Positions 55,065 to 61,570 of a DNA stretch of 61,570 nt are shown here, piece after piece. The notes beneath the pieces were generated by a model, which saw only the letters and a program-made list of their open reading frames with translations, did not search any database and was not told where the DNA came from. The DNA is from Fidelibacterota bacterium. GTDB taxonomy: Bacteria; Fidelibacterota; Marinisomatia; Marinisomatales; TCS55. The position numbers and the translations under genes are program-made. How positions within the stretch are numbered: position 1 is the stretch's first letter; each line of letters begins with the position of its first letter. The stretch lies in NCBI GenBank assembly GCA_030746535.1, contig JASLML010000002.1:1-61570 (forward strand). The letters run 5' to 3'.

Positions 55065-55456
55065 TGTCAGATAATACCCATGTAGCAGTTGGAAGACGAA
55101 AACGGTCCGTAGCCCGAGTTTATCTCAAACCGGGGAAAGGCAACATTGCCGTAAACGGCCGTCCCTTTAAAGATTATCTCTGCAGGGATGTGCTCGCAAC
55201 CATTGTTTCTCAACCCCTCATGGAAGTGGAAGCAGCAGAATCATTTGACATTAATGCAAAAGTATACGGAGGCGGACTAACAGGCCAGGCCGGAGCTCTC
55301 AGGCTCGGAATCGCACGAGCGCTGATTGCCGCAAGCCCGTCGTACCGTCCTGCGCTGAAAAAAGCAGGATTTTTAACTAGAGATGCCCGCGTTGTGGAAC
55401 GAAAGAAATACGGACAGCCCGGCGCCCGCAAACGATTCCAATTTTCGAAGAGGTAA
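55064..55456 (+). CDS. rpsI: 30S ribosomal protein S9
   Basis: S9 contacts the P-site tRNA with its C-terminal tail. The 130-aa protein has [15 protein letters not shown], the block [18 protein letters not shown], and a canonical basic tail ending RKRFQFSKR. The ATG overlaps the rplM stop (TAATG), the usual rplM-rpsI order. rpsB starts one base after its stop. Confidence 0.98.
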   Translation: MSDNTHVAVGRRKRSVARVYLKPGKGNIAVNGRPFKDYLCRDVLATIVSQPLMEVEAAESFDINAKVYGGGLTGQAGALRLGIARALIAASPSYRPALKKAGFLTRDARVVERKKYGQPGARKRFQFSKR

Positions 55457-55457
55457 T

Positions 55458-56315
55458 ATGTCGGAAATCAAATTTGAAGACCTTCTTGCAACCGGTGCCC
55501 ATTTTGGGCATGTAACCCGGAAATGGCACCCCAGTTTTAAGCCGTACATCCTTATGGAAAAAAACGGCGTCTACATCATCAACCTCGAAGAAACCATTAA
55601 ATGCCTTGAAAAAGCCTGCGAACTGATTCGTTCAATCGTGAAGCGCAACGGCGAAGTACTCTTTGTCGGAACGAAAAAAGCCGCCCGTGATATTGTTCAG
55701 GAAGAGGCTGACCGCTGCGGTATGTTCTACGTGGTGGAGCGCTGGCTCGGCGGAACGCTAACTAATTTTTCCACTATCCGCAAAAGTATCAAACGATTGC
55801 AACTTCTTGAAAAGGAAGGATCCAGCATCTACGAAAACATGACCAAAAAAGAAGTACAGATGCTGAACCGTGAGCGGATCAAACTTGCCGATCAGCACAG
55901 AGGTATCAAAGATATGAAGCGCCTTCCGGATGTTATTGTTGTTGTGGACGGCAAATATGAAACCACCGCGATCCAGGAAGCCAAAAGATTAGAAATTCCG
56001 ATTGTTGCGCTAGTGGACAGCAACACGGATCCAAACATTGTTCCCTACCCGATTCCCGGAAATGATGATTCCATCCGGACCATACACCTGATCGTCGGCG
56101 CCATTGCAGATGAAATTATTGCCGTTAGAGAAGGCGTGAATGCTTCTTTGGATGAACCGTCAGCAAATGGTGAGACCAAATCCGAAGAAGTGAAACCTGC
56201 CGAACCAAAAACTAAGGCAGCATTCGAAGAATCATCACTGGAGCCGAAAGCATCTGCTGAAGAATCGGCAATTGAGGAACCAGCAGAAAAAAAGGAAAAT
56301 TCAGAAGACTCATGA
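55458..56315 (+). CDS. rpsB: 30S ribosomal protein S2 with acidic C-terminal extension
   Basis: S2 is a late-assembly protein of the small subunit. From ATG 55458 the product is 285 aa; it begins [25 protein letters not shown]-like and has [13 protein letters not shown] and PDVIVVVDG. The core ends near residue 230, and about 55 further residues are rich in Glu, Ala, Lys and Ser (for example [18 protein letters not shown]). The ORF track's earlier start lies within rpsI. The 3' end overlaps tsf by four bases. Confidence 0.96.
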   Translation: MSEIKFEDLLATGAHFGHVTRKWHPSFKPYILMEKNGVYIINLEETIKCLEKACELIRSIVKRNGEVLFVGTKKAARDIVQEEADRCGMFYVVERWLGGTLTNFSTIRKSIKRLQLLEKEGSSIYENMTKKEVQMLNRERIKLADQHRGIKDMKRLPDVIVVVDGKYETTAIQEAKRLEIPIVALVDSNTDPNIVPYPIPGNDDSIRTIHLIVGAIADEIIAVREGVNASLDEPSANGETKSEEVKPAEPKTKAAFEESSLEPKASAEESAIEEPAEKKENSEDS

Positions 56316-56929
56316 GTATTGATGCAGCATTAGTAAAAGAATTACGCGATAAAACAGGCGCCGGAATGATGGACTGCAAAAAGGCGCTGTCAGAAAACGG
56401 CGGCGACTTAGATAAGGCCATTGACTATTTAAGGAAATCTGGTATTGCCAAAGCCGCCAAAAAAGGTGTACGCACCGCGAAAGAAGGCATTGTTTTTTCT
56501 TACATCCATCATGGCGGACGCCTCGGTGTTTTACTTGAGATCAACTGCGAAACCGATTTTGTTGCCAAAACATCCGGATTTCAGGAATTGGCTCATAATA
56601 TTGCCATGCAGGTAGCCGCAACAAATCCGGCAGCCGTAAGGCAGGAAGACCTTTCGGAAGCAGACATTTCCAAAGAGCGTGAAATTTATGAAGAGCAGGC
56701 CAAGGCATCCGGAAAACCCGACAATGTGATTGAAAAAATCGTTGAAGGACGCCTTGAAAAATACTACCAGGAAGTGTGCCTCCTGAATCAGCAGTTCATT
56801 AAAGATCCCGATAAGAAAGTCGGCGATCTCATCACAGAAGCGGTAACATCTCTCGGTGAGAATATCCAGATTAGCCGCTTCACTCGTTACGCCATTGGTG
56901 AAATGGGCGTTAACGGGCAAATGTCCTAA
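56312..56929 (+). CDS. tsf: Elongation factor Ts, short form
   Basis: EF-Ts exchanges GDP for GTP on EF-Tu. The 205-aa protein has the N-terminal [16 protein letters not shown], the [10 protein letters not shown] core motif and a single core domain. E. coli EF-Ts is about 283 aa; the short form resembles that of Thermus, which lacks part of the C-terminal region. It overlaps rpsB by ATGA and precedes pyrH by eight bases. Confidence 0.97.
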   Translation: MSIDAALVKELRDKTGAGMMDCKKALSENGGDLDKAIDYLRKSGIAKAAKKGVRTAKEGIVFSYIHHGGRLGVLLEINCETDFVAKTSGFQELAHNIAMQVAATNPAAVRQEDLSEADISKEREIYEEQAKASGKPDNVIEKIVEGRLEKYYQEVCLLNQQFIKDPDKKVGDLITEAVTSLGENIQISRFTRYAIGEMGVNGQMS

Positions 56930-56937
56930 ATATCACT

Positions 56938-57654
56938 GTGTCCAACCCCGTTTATAAGCGGGTCCTTCTCAAGCTCAGCGGAGAAGTCCTGGCCGGAAAT
57001 GAAGGCTTCGGGATTGATCCGAAACGGGCACATTCTCTTGCAGAAGAAATCAAATCCGTTCGCGATCTCGGTGTGGATGTCGGGCTTATCATCGGTGCCG
57101 GAAATTTATTCCGCGGTGTTAAGGCAGCAGGAAAAGGAATGGACAGAGTTACCGGCGATTATCTTGGCATGCTTGCCACCATCATGAATGCAATCAGTGT
57201 GCAGGATGCCTTGGAACATTTAGATTGTGATACGCGAACGCTTTCCGCCATCAGTGTTTCGCAAATTGCGGAACCGTACATTCGCCGAAGGGCGCTTCGC
57301 CATTTGGAAAAAGGCCGTGTGGTGATCGTCGCCGGCGGAACAGGAAATCCCTATTTTACCACAGATACTGCTGCCGTGCTTCGTGCCACCGAACTCAAAG
57401 CGGATGTTGTCCTGAAAGGCACCAAAGTTGATGGTGTGTTTGACAAAGATCCCGAAGTATATTCGGATGCAGTGAAATTTGATACGATTACATTCAAGGA
57501 AGTTCTGACGCAGGAATTGCGTGTGATGGATTTGACGGCAATTACGCTTTGCAAAGAAAATGAATTGCCGCTCCGCGTTTTTAACATCAACGCCTCCGGT
57601 GACTTTAAACGGATCGTGCTTGGTGAAACGATCGGAACGTTGGTGAAGGATTAA
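56938..57654 (+). CDS. pyrH: UMP kinase
   Basis: PyrH phosphorylates UMP to UDP. The 238-aa amino-acid-kinase-fold protein has KLSGEVLAGNEGFGID, GAGNLFRG, and VVIVAGGTGNPYFTTDTAAVLRA in adjacent blocks. The start is GTG. It lies in the conserved rpsB-tsf-pyrH-frr order and links this translation operon to the pyr genes just upstream. frr starts four bases after its stop. Confidence 0.98.
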   Translation: MSNPVYKRVLLKLSGEVLAGNEGFGIDPKRAHSLAEEIKSVRDLGVDVGLIIGAGNLFRGVKAAGKGMDRVTGDYLGMLATIMNAISVQDALEHLDCDTRTLSAISVSQIAEPYIRRRALRHLEKGRVVIVAGGTGNPYFTTDTAAVLRATELKADVVLKGTKVDGVFDKDPEVYSDAVKFDTITFKEVLTQELRVMDLTAITLCKENELPLRVFNINASGDFKRIVLGETIGTLVKD

Positions 57655-57658
57655 CACA

Positions 57659-58216
57659 ATGCTGGATGAAATTCAAAGTGACGCAAAACACCGCATGGAT
57701 CAGGCCGTGGAGCATACGCGGATGGAACTTGTTAAGATCAGAACCGGCCGCGCGAATCCTGAAGTACTGAATTCTGTTACAGTAGATTATTACGGAACGA
57801 AGACGCCGCTGAATCAGATATCAAACATTACGGTTCCGGAAGCAAGGCTCATCACCATTCAGCCGTTTGAAAAACATTTGATTCCGGAGATTGAAAAAGC
57901 AATTATGGATAGCAACATCGGACTCACGCCGAACAACAACGGAACGGCGATCCTGCTTCCAGTTCCTGCACTGTCGGAAGAGCGGAGGAAAGATTTAATC
58001 CGGATGGTTCACCAGCAGGTGGAGGAAGGACGAGTGGCAGTTCGCAACGTACGAAGGGATGCGATTCATCATGTTCGGGATTACGGGAAAGAGGAGCATA
58101 TTTCCGAGGATGAAATCAGAATGGTCGAACAGGATATGCAGGAAATGACTGATAAGCATGTGGAATCGCTTAATACGCTGCAGGAACATAAAGAAAAAGA
58201 GCTGATGGAATTCTAA
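57659..58216 (+). CDS. frr: Ribosome recycling factor
   Basis: RRF splits post-termination ribosomes with EF-G. The 185-aa protein has the three-helix bundle blocks LVKIRTGRANPEVL, YYGTKTPLNQISNITVPEAR and VAVRNVRRDAIHHV. Length is standard. It is the last gene of the rplM-frr unit and is followed by a strong bidirectional terminator. Confidence 0.98.
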   Translation: MLDEIQSDAKHRMDQAVEHTRMELVKIRTGRANPEVLNSVTVDYYGTKTPLNQISNITVPEARLITIQPFEKHLIPEIEKAIMDSNIGLTPNNNGTAILLPVPALSEERRKDLIRMVHQQVEEGRVAVRNVRRDAIHHVRDYGKEEHISEDEIRMVEQDMQEMTDKHVESLNTLQEHKEKELMEF

Positions 58217-58239
58217 ATGGCTGGAAACATTTTGGTAAT

Positions 58240-58272
58240 AAAAAAAGCCTCCCCAAAAGGGAGGCTTTTTTT
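58240..58272. terminator. Bidirectional intrinsic terminator between frr and nrdJ
   Basis: The stem GCCTCCC/GGGAGGC with a five-base loop CAAAA is flanked by seven As and seven Ts. It lies between the converging stops of frr (plus) and nrdJ (minus), and the A/T symmetry lets it end both transcripts. Confidence 0.92.
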
Positions 58273-58292
58273 ATGATCGATGAATGAACCGT

Positions 58293-60719
58293 TTATTCAC
58301 ATTTTGAAAATCCGCATCCAGGGCAGGTGACGCAACCGCCTTCGTGGGTGACGTCGCTTCCGCAGTCTGGACAGGTTGAAATATTCTTGAATGTGAAATC
58401 TGTTACGGGCTTGCCGCTTGTCTCTGCATCCGAGACCATCGTGAACTGGGCGCCGGGATGCTCTTCATCGGTTCCGTTGGGGCGTCCGTCCTTCAAATAA
58501 TCATCAAGAGCTTTGCCAATAGCATCGGGAGTGGATAAGACAAGTCGCCCATCTTCCCATGCGGGATTTGGGCCGCTGATGCCTTTTAATTGTTTTACAA
58601 TAGCATGCGGATCAATGCCGGACCGGAGTGCGAGTGAAATCAATCGGCTAATGGCCTCTGACTGGGCTGCGGCATTTCCGCCGGCTTTTCCGATGGTTGT
58701 AAATATTTCGCACAGGCCGTTCTCATCTTCGTTGATGGTGATGTAGAGCGATCCTTCTCCTGTGCGGATGCGCCGTGTCTGGCCTTTGGTTGTGCCGGGC
58801 CGGTTTCGCGGCGCTTTGGACCCGCGCGGTTCGATCGCTTCGGCGGGCATGAACTCCTGCTGGCCGTTTGTCTGGGGAATTTCTTTCTCTTCATCTTTTT
58901 CTGTAATGAGAATGCCTTCACGGCTGCCTTCACGGTACACCGTAATTCCTTTAAGGCCTTCTTTATACGCAGTGATGTAAATATCGCCGACTGTTTCCAC
59001 ATCAATTTCATTCGGAAGATTGACGGTGGATGAAATGGATGAGTCGATATATTTCTGAATTACGCCCTGCATCTTTACGCGGAAATACGGATCAATGTCG
59101 TGGGACGTCACCACGAAGTCCGGAAGGTTTTCATCCGAGCCGAATAATTTTTCAATGATCGGATGATAGACTTTGTATTCGTCAAATGTTTTTCCGTATC
59201 CGCCATCATTCTTTTTTACACGCCTCATGTAGGATGTCGCAAAAATTGGTTCTATGCCGGATGTGACTCTGGCAACTATTGCGCCGCTTCCTGTCGGCGG
59301 AACGGTGAGTACGGTGGAGTTCCGGATGCCGTTTTCGCGAATCTTGTCTCGGAGGCGCTTGGGCAGATTCTTGATAAATTTACTTTTGCTGTAGCCGTCC
59401 CAGTCAAAATTTGGGAAGATGTTCTTTTCACGGGCGAGATCAGCGCTGGTTTCATACGCCGTATTTCGGAACATGCTCATAATTTGGTCAATGGTTTCCA
59501 GCGCATCTTCGCTGTCATACTTTGTTCCCATTTTCACCAACATATCACCGAGCCCGAGAATTCCGAGACCGATACGCCTGTCATTTTTAGCATTAGCCTG
59601 CTGAGATTTCAGCGCATGCCTATCGAGGTTGTAATCAATCACGTTATCAAGAAAACGTGTAGCGAACTGCACACATTCCTTGAATTCGTCAATCATAAAA
59701 TTTCCTTTTTCATCCACGAAACGTTCAAGATTTATGGATCCGAGGTTGCAGCATCCGCCGTCGGGCAAAGGCTGTTCTGCGCAGGGATTGGTGGAAACCA
59801 GAGGACTGCAATATTCCGCATTATGGTATTCTTTCATTGTGTCCCAGTACAGTAGTCCAGGTTCGGCGCTGGCGTGCGCATATTCAATGATCCGGTTCCA
59901 AAGGTCCTTGGCACGGATCGTTTTATATACTTCACCTTCGTAGGTGAGGTCGAAATCCGTATCATTCTCCACCGCGTTCATGAATGCGTGCGTAAGGAGG
60001 ACGGAAATGTTGGAATATTTTACCATATCTACATCGCCGGTTTTGATCTCGATGAATTTTTCAATATCGGGATGATCTACGCGAAGCGTCTGCATATTGG
60101 CGCCGCGCCTTCCGTGCTGGGCGATGGTATTGGTATTTTCGCTGTAGAGATTCATGAAGCCGGTCGGGCCGCAGGACTGTCCGCCGGTACCGTGAATATC
60201 ATCGCCGGAGGGGCGGAGGACCGAAAGGTCGTGCCCGCAGCCGCCGCCGAATTTGTAGGTCAACGCTTCTTCTCTAATGGCGCGGTAGATGGATTCCAGA
60301 TCATCATCCTTGATGGCAACAACGTAGCAGTTGTTGAGCGTGGTGGTAATGTCTTCCCGGCCGGCGCCGTGCATAATTCTGCCGCCGGGAGTAAAACGGA
60401 AATCCTCGAGGATAGACATAAATTTGGCTTCCCACTCGGTTTGGAGGCGTTTGGTTTTTTCAACGCCGGCGAGTGCTTTCGCCTGGCGTACCCAAAGTTC
60501 GTACGGATGTTTTTCCCACGGGGCGAGGTATTTGTTCTTCAGTACATCGGACCCGAGAGAGTCTCCTTTATAATATGTTTCGATGGTGTACGCTTCGGGA
60601 ATGTCGGGTTTGCCGTTTTCCGAGCGCTCGATTTCGCGGACTTTTTCTTCTACAAGTGATTTGATTTGTTCCTTTTGCCCATCTGAGTCTGCAAAAGGGA
60701 ACTCCATCGCTTCAGCCAT
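58293..60719 (-). CDS. nrdJ: Ribonucleotide reductase class II, adenosylcobalamin-dependent
   Basis: NrdJ makes deoxyribonucleotides using an adenosylcobalamin radical, with or without oxygen. The 808-aa protein has the N-terminal region RFTPGGRIMHGAG, the first redox cysteine in LNNCYVVAI, KFGGGCGHDLS, the radical-site block STNPCAEQPLPDGGCCNLGS, VPPTGSGAI, and a C-terminal zinc-ribbon with CPDCG and CPGCGF. This is the NrdJ architecture with extra C-terminal domain. AGGA precedes the ATG. A promoter overlapped by an NrdR-like box and a terminator-like leader hairpin lie upstream. No class I or III reductase is in the window. Confidence 0.97.
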   Translation of the reverse strand: MAEAMEFPFADSDGQKEQIKSLVEEKVREIERSENGKPDIPEAYTIETYYKGDSLGSDVLKNKYLAPWEKHPYELWVRQAKALAGVEKTKRLQTEWEAKFMSILEDFRFTPGGRIMHGAGREDITTTLNNCYVVAIKDDDLESIYRAIREEALTYKFGGGCGHDLSVLRPSGDDIHGTGGQSCGPTGFMNLYSENTNTIAQHGRRGANMQTLRVDHPDIEKFIEIKTGDVDMVKYSNISVLLTHAFMNAVENDTDFDLTYEGEVYKTIRAKDLWNRIIEYAHASAEPGLLYWDTMKEYHNAEYCSPLVSTNPCAEQPLPDGGCCNLGSINLERFVDEKGNFMIDEFKECVQFATRFLDNVIDYNLDRHALKSQQANAKNDRRIGLGILGLGDMLVKMGTKYDSEDALETIDQIMSMFRNTAYETSADLAREKNIFPNFDWDGYSKSKFIKNLPKRLRDKIRENGIRNSTVLTVPPTGSGAIVARVTSGIEPIFATSYMRRVKKNDGGYGKTFDEYKVYHPIIEKLFGSDENLPDFVVTSHDIDPYFRVKMQGVIQKYIDSSISSTVNLPNEIDVETVGDIYITAYKEGLKGITVYREGSREGILITEKDEEKEIPQTNGQQEFMPAEAIEPRGSKAPRNRPGTTKGQTRRIRTGEGSLYITINEDENGLCEIFTTIGKAGGNAAAQSEAISRLISLALRSGIDPHAIVKQLKGISGPNPAWEDGRLVLSTPDAIGKALDDYLKDGRPNGTDEEHPGAQFTMVSDAETSGKPVTDFTFKNISTCPDCGSDVTHEGGCVTCPGCGFSKCE

Positions 60720-60754
60720 ATGTTATCCTAAATGGTATGTGGTACTAACCGTTT

Positions 60755-60776
60755 AAAAAAACCGCCTTAGGCCGGC
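60755..60776 (-). terminator. Terminator-like hairpin in the nrdJ leader (possible attenuator)
   Basis: Read on the minus strand, CCGGCCTAAGGCGG folds into a five-pair stem with one bulged G and a TAA loop, followed by seven Ts. It lies between the nrdJ promoter and its ATG, so readthrough would be needed for expression. The stem is modest, and the alternative fold that would relieve it is not obvious. Confidence 0.4.
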
Positions 60777-60816
60777 AATGCGTGAAAAGAAGAAAAAAAG
60801 ACTTGGTTGGCAGGCC

Positions 60817-60846
60817 CAATATATTGCTCCATGAAAAGGCGGTCAA
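60817..60846 (-). promoter_or_regulatory. nrdJ promoter overlapped by an NrdR-like box
   Basis: On the minus strand TTGACC (60846-60841) and TATATT (60823-60818) are separated by exactly 17 bases. The -10 element lies within CAATATATTG (60817-60826), a perfect palindrome matching the core of the NrdR operator (CwATATATwG). NrdR represses ribonucleotide reductase genes when dATP is high. Only one box is seen, whereas known NrdR sites usually occur in pairs. Confidence 0.65.
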
Positions 60847-60900
60847 GAAGAAAAGTGGACTTTTCCATTTATTAAAGGAAAAAATCAGGCATACAAAAAG

Positions 60901-60909
60901 TTATCCACA
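60901..60909 (+). promoter_or_regulatory. Perfect DnaA box upstream of nrdJ
   Basis: TTATCCACA matches the DnaA-box consensus TTATNCACA exactly, about 180 bases before the nrdJ start. A weaker TTGTCAACA follows at 60913. DnaA binding near reductase promoters is known in E. coli (nrdAB). A single box is too little to call a replication origin. Confidence 0.5.
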
Positions 60910-61034
60910 TTTTGTCAACAGGATTTATGGAGGATTCACATTCGTACATATTTAGATTAATGATAAATAATATTTGATGATATTTTTTCATGCAAAAGCA
61001 GGTCTTTGTGTAGTATCGATGATCGTCAGAATTG

Positions 61035-61040
61035 TATAAT
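61035..61040 (+). promoter_or_regulatory. Perfect -10 hexamer upstream of the hupE-like gene
   Basis: TATAAT lies 28 bases before the ATG at 61069. No matching -35 hexamer is found at 16-18 bases, so this is a weak promoter call. Confidence 0.3.
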
Positions 61041-61068
61041 TAAAATTTTTTTCACTAACTTAATTGAT

Positions 61069-61570
61069 ATGATAAAACGCTTTTATATGTTCATGCTGCT
61101 CCCGCTCATCCTTTTCGCCCACGGCGTTCCGACAGGTGACCAAGGATACATCCAGGAAATCAGCGGAGTGAATTTTATTCCGTTTATGTATTTGGGCGCA
61201 AAACACATGGTAACGGGATACGACCATTTGCTTTTTCTTGTCGGCGTCATATTTTTCCTGTACCGGTTAAAGGATATCGGTATTTATGTCAGCCTCTTTG
61301 CCGTGGGGCATTCGTCAACATTGCTGTTTGGCGTATTTGCGGATATCCATATCAATGCATATATCATCGATGCAATCATCGGTTTATCCGTTGTGTACAA
61401 AGCATTGGATAATCTGGATGCTTTTCAAAAATGGTTCGGAATTGAGCCGAATACAAAAATTTCCACCTTCGTATTTGGATTATTCCACGGATTCGGGCTG
61501 GCGGCAAAGATTATTGAATTTGAACTGGATTCGAACGGTCTGTTTACCAATTTGATCGCCTTTAACGTAG
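61069..61570 (+). CDS. HupE/UreJ-like membrane protein, 3' end outside window
   Basis: The frame is open to the window edge, giving 167 residues. It has an N-terminal signal-like segment (MIKRFYMFMLLPLILFAHG), then GAKHMVTGYDHLLFLVGVIFF in overlapping blocks, AVGHSSTLLFG and GLFHGFGLA, the histidine-rich membrane motifs of the HupE/UreJ_2 family. Such proteins are linked to nickel or cobalt handling, though the substrate of this subgroup is not established. It is divergent from the B12-dependent nrdJ. The ORF track shows only a shadow frame here. Confidence 0.82.
   Translation, partial: MIKRFYMFMLLPLILFAHGVPTGDQGYIQEISGVNFIPFMYLGAKHMVTGYDHLLFLVGVIFFLYRLKDIGIYVSLFAVGHSSTLLFGVFADIHINAYIIDAIIGLSVVYKALDNLDAFQKWFGIEPNTKISTFVFGLFHGFGLAAKIIEFELDSNGLFTNLIAFNV

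Larger units (their letters stand above)
60720..61068. other. 349-bp divergent intergenic region between nrdJ and the hupE-like gene
   Basis: This is the only long gap in the window. It contains, from left to right, a terminator-like leader hairpin, the nrdJ promoter with an NrdR-like box, a perfect DnaA box, an AT-rich stretch (about 60950-60990) and a TATAAT before the hupE-like gene. I find no open reading frame with family support and no cobalamin riboswitch box. Confidence 0.8.

Noticed and set aside
59163-60659. Two plus-strand ORFs (230 and 261 aa) inside nrdJ
   Set aside because: Both are antisense shadows of the conserved reductase core.
60901-60960. Chromosomal replication origin
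   Set aside because: Only one perfect DnaA box is found and no dnaA, dnaN or gidA gene is adjacent.
60720-61068. Cobalamin riboswitch before nrdJ
   Set aside because: The predicted leader is only about 92 bases and lacks the conserved B12-box; the hairpin seen is too small.

Overview
The window reads as dense chromosomal housekeeping sequence from a Gram-negative (diderm) bacterium, by eye in the mid-40s percent GC. Diderm features are an Omp85/TamB pair, a Lol-type lipoprotein exporter, a phosphoheptose isomerase and several lipoproteins. A geranylgeranylglyceryl-phosphate synthase, a type II (archaeal-type) glyceraldehyde-3-phosphate dehydrogenase, folP next to a diadenylate cyclase, and a class II ribonucleotide reductase together suggest a member of the FCB superphylum. 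Candidatus Marinimicrobia (SAR406) is my best guess; this is inference from gene content, not a database match. No rRNA, tRNA, CRISPR array, insertion sequence or prophage was recognised.

Layout. (1) 1-4730: end of an nrnA-like gene, then ispH-pdxS-pdxT-dxs, closed by an intrinsic terminator. (2) 4775-6196: a putative PD-(D/E)xK nuclease gene and a DNA methyltransferase gene, tail to tail and overlapping, a candidate restriction-modification pair. (3) 6264-29317: a long plus-strand block that starts at a good sigma70-type promoter. It holds an acyl-CoA mutase large subunit with isobutyryl-CoA-mutase-like residues, a compact cytochrome c maturation cluster (ccmE-F-I-like-A-B-C-D-like), type II GAPDH, an MBL hydrolase, metF, tilS, hpt, ftsH, folP, cdaA, prfB (with a programmed frameshift), lysS, lolC/E/D and clpC. 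(4) 29441-31381: dnaK with its own upstream repeats and terminator. (5) 31436-49812: tamB, an Omp85 gene, a TPR protein, moxR/DUF58/lipoprotein, efp, accB-accC, gcvH, GGGP synthase, gmhA, a Xer recombinase, a site-2 protease, a 44-aa membrane protein, ftcD and mutL. (6) An isolated minus-strand methyltransferase and then miaA. (7) 51675-54550: pyrR-pyrB-pyrC behind a PyrR attenuation leader. (8) 54581-58272: rplM-rpsI-rpsB-tsf-pyrH-frr, from promoter to bidirectional terminator. (9) Minus-strand nrdJ, divergent from a hupE-like gene cut by the window edge. The 349-bp gap between them holds an NrdR-like box over a promoter, a terminator-like leader hairpin and a perfect DnaA box.

How the genes work together. 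IspH and Dxs bracket the MEP isoprenoid pathway, whose product could supply GGPP to the GGGP synthase. PdxST make PLP. The acyl-CoA mutase and NrdJ both belong to cobalamin-dependent families. The Ccm genes attach heme to c-type cytochromes, but in a variant form: CcmE has CxxxY in place of HxxxY and no CcmG or CcmH is seen here. Translation, folding and proteolysis functions (EF-P, RF2, LysRS, FtsH, ClpC, DnaK, ribosomal proteins) fill most of the rest. Adjacent genes commonly overlap by 1-11 bases, and several junctions use a TTG start inside the upstream TGA stop (TTGA).
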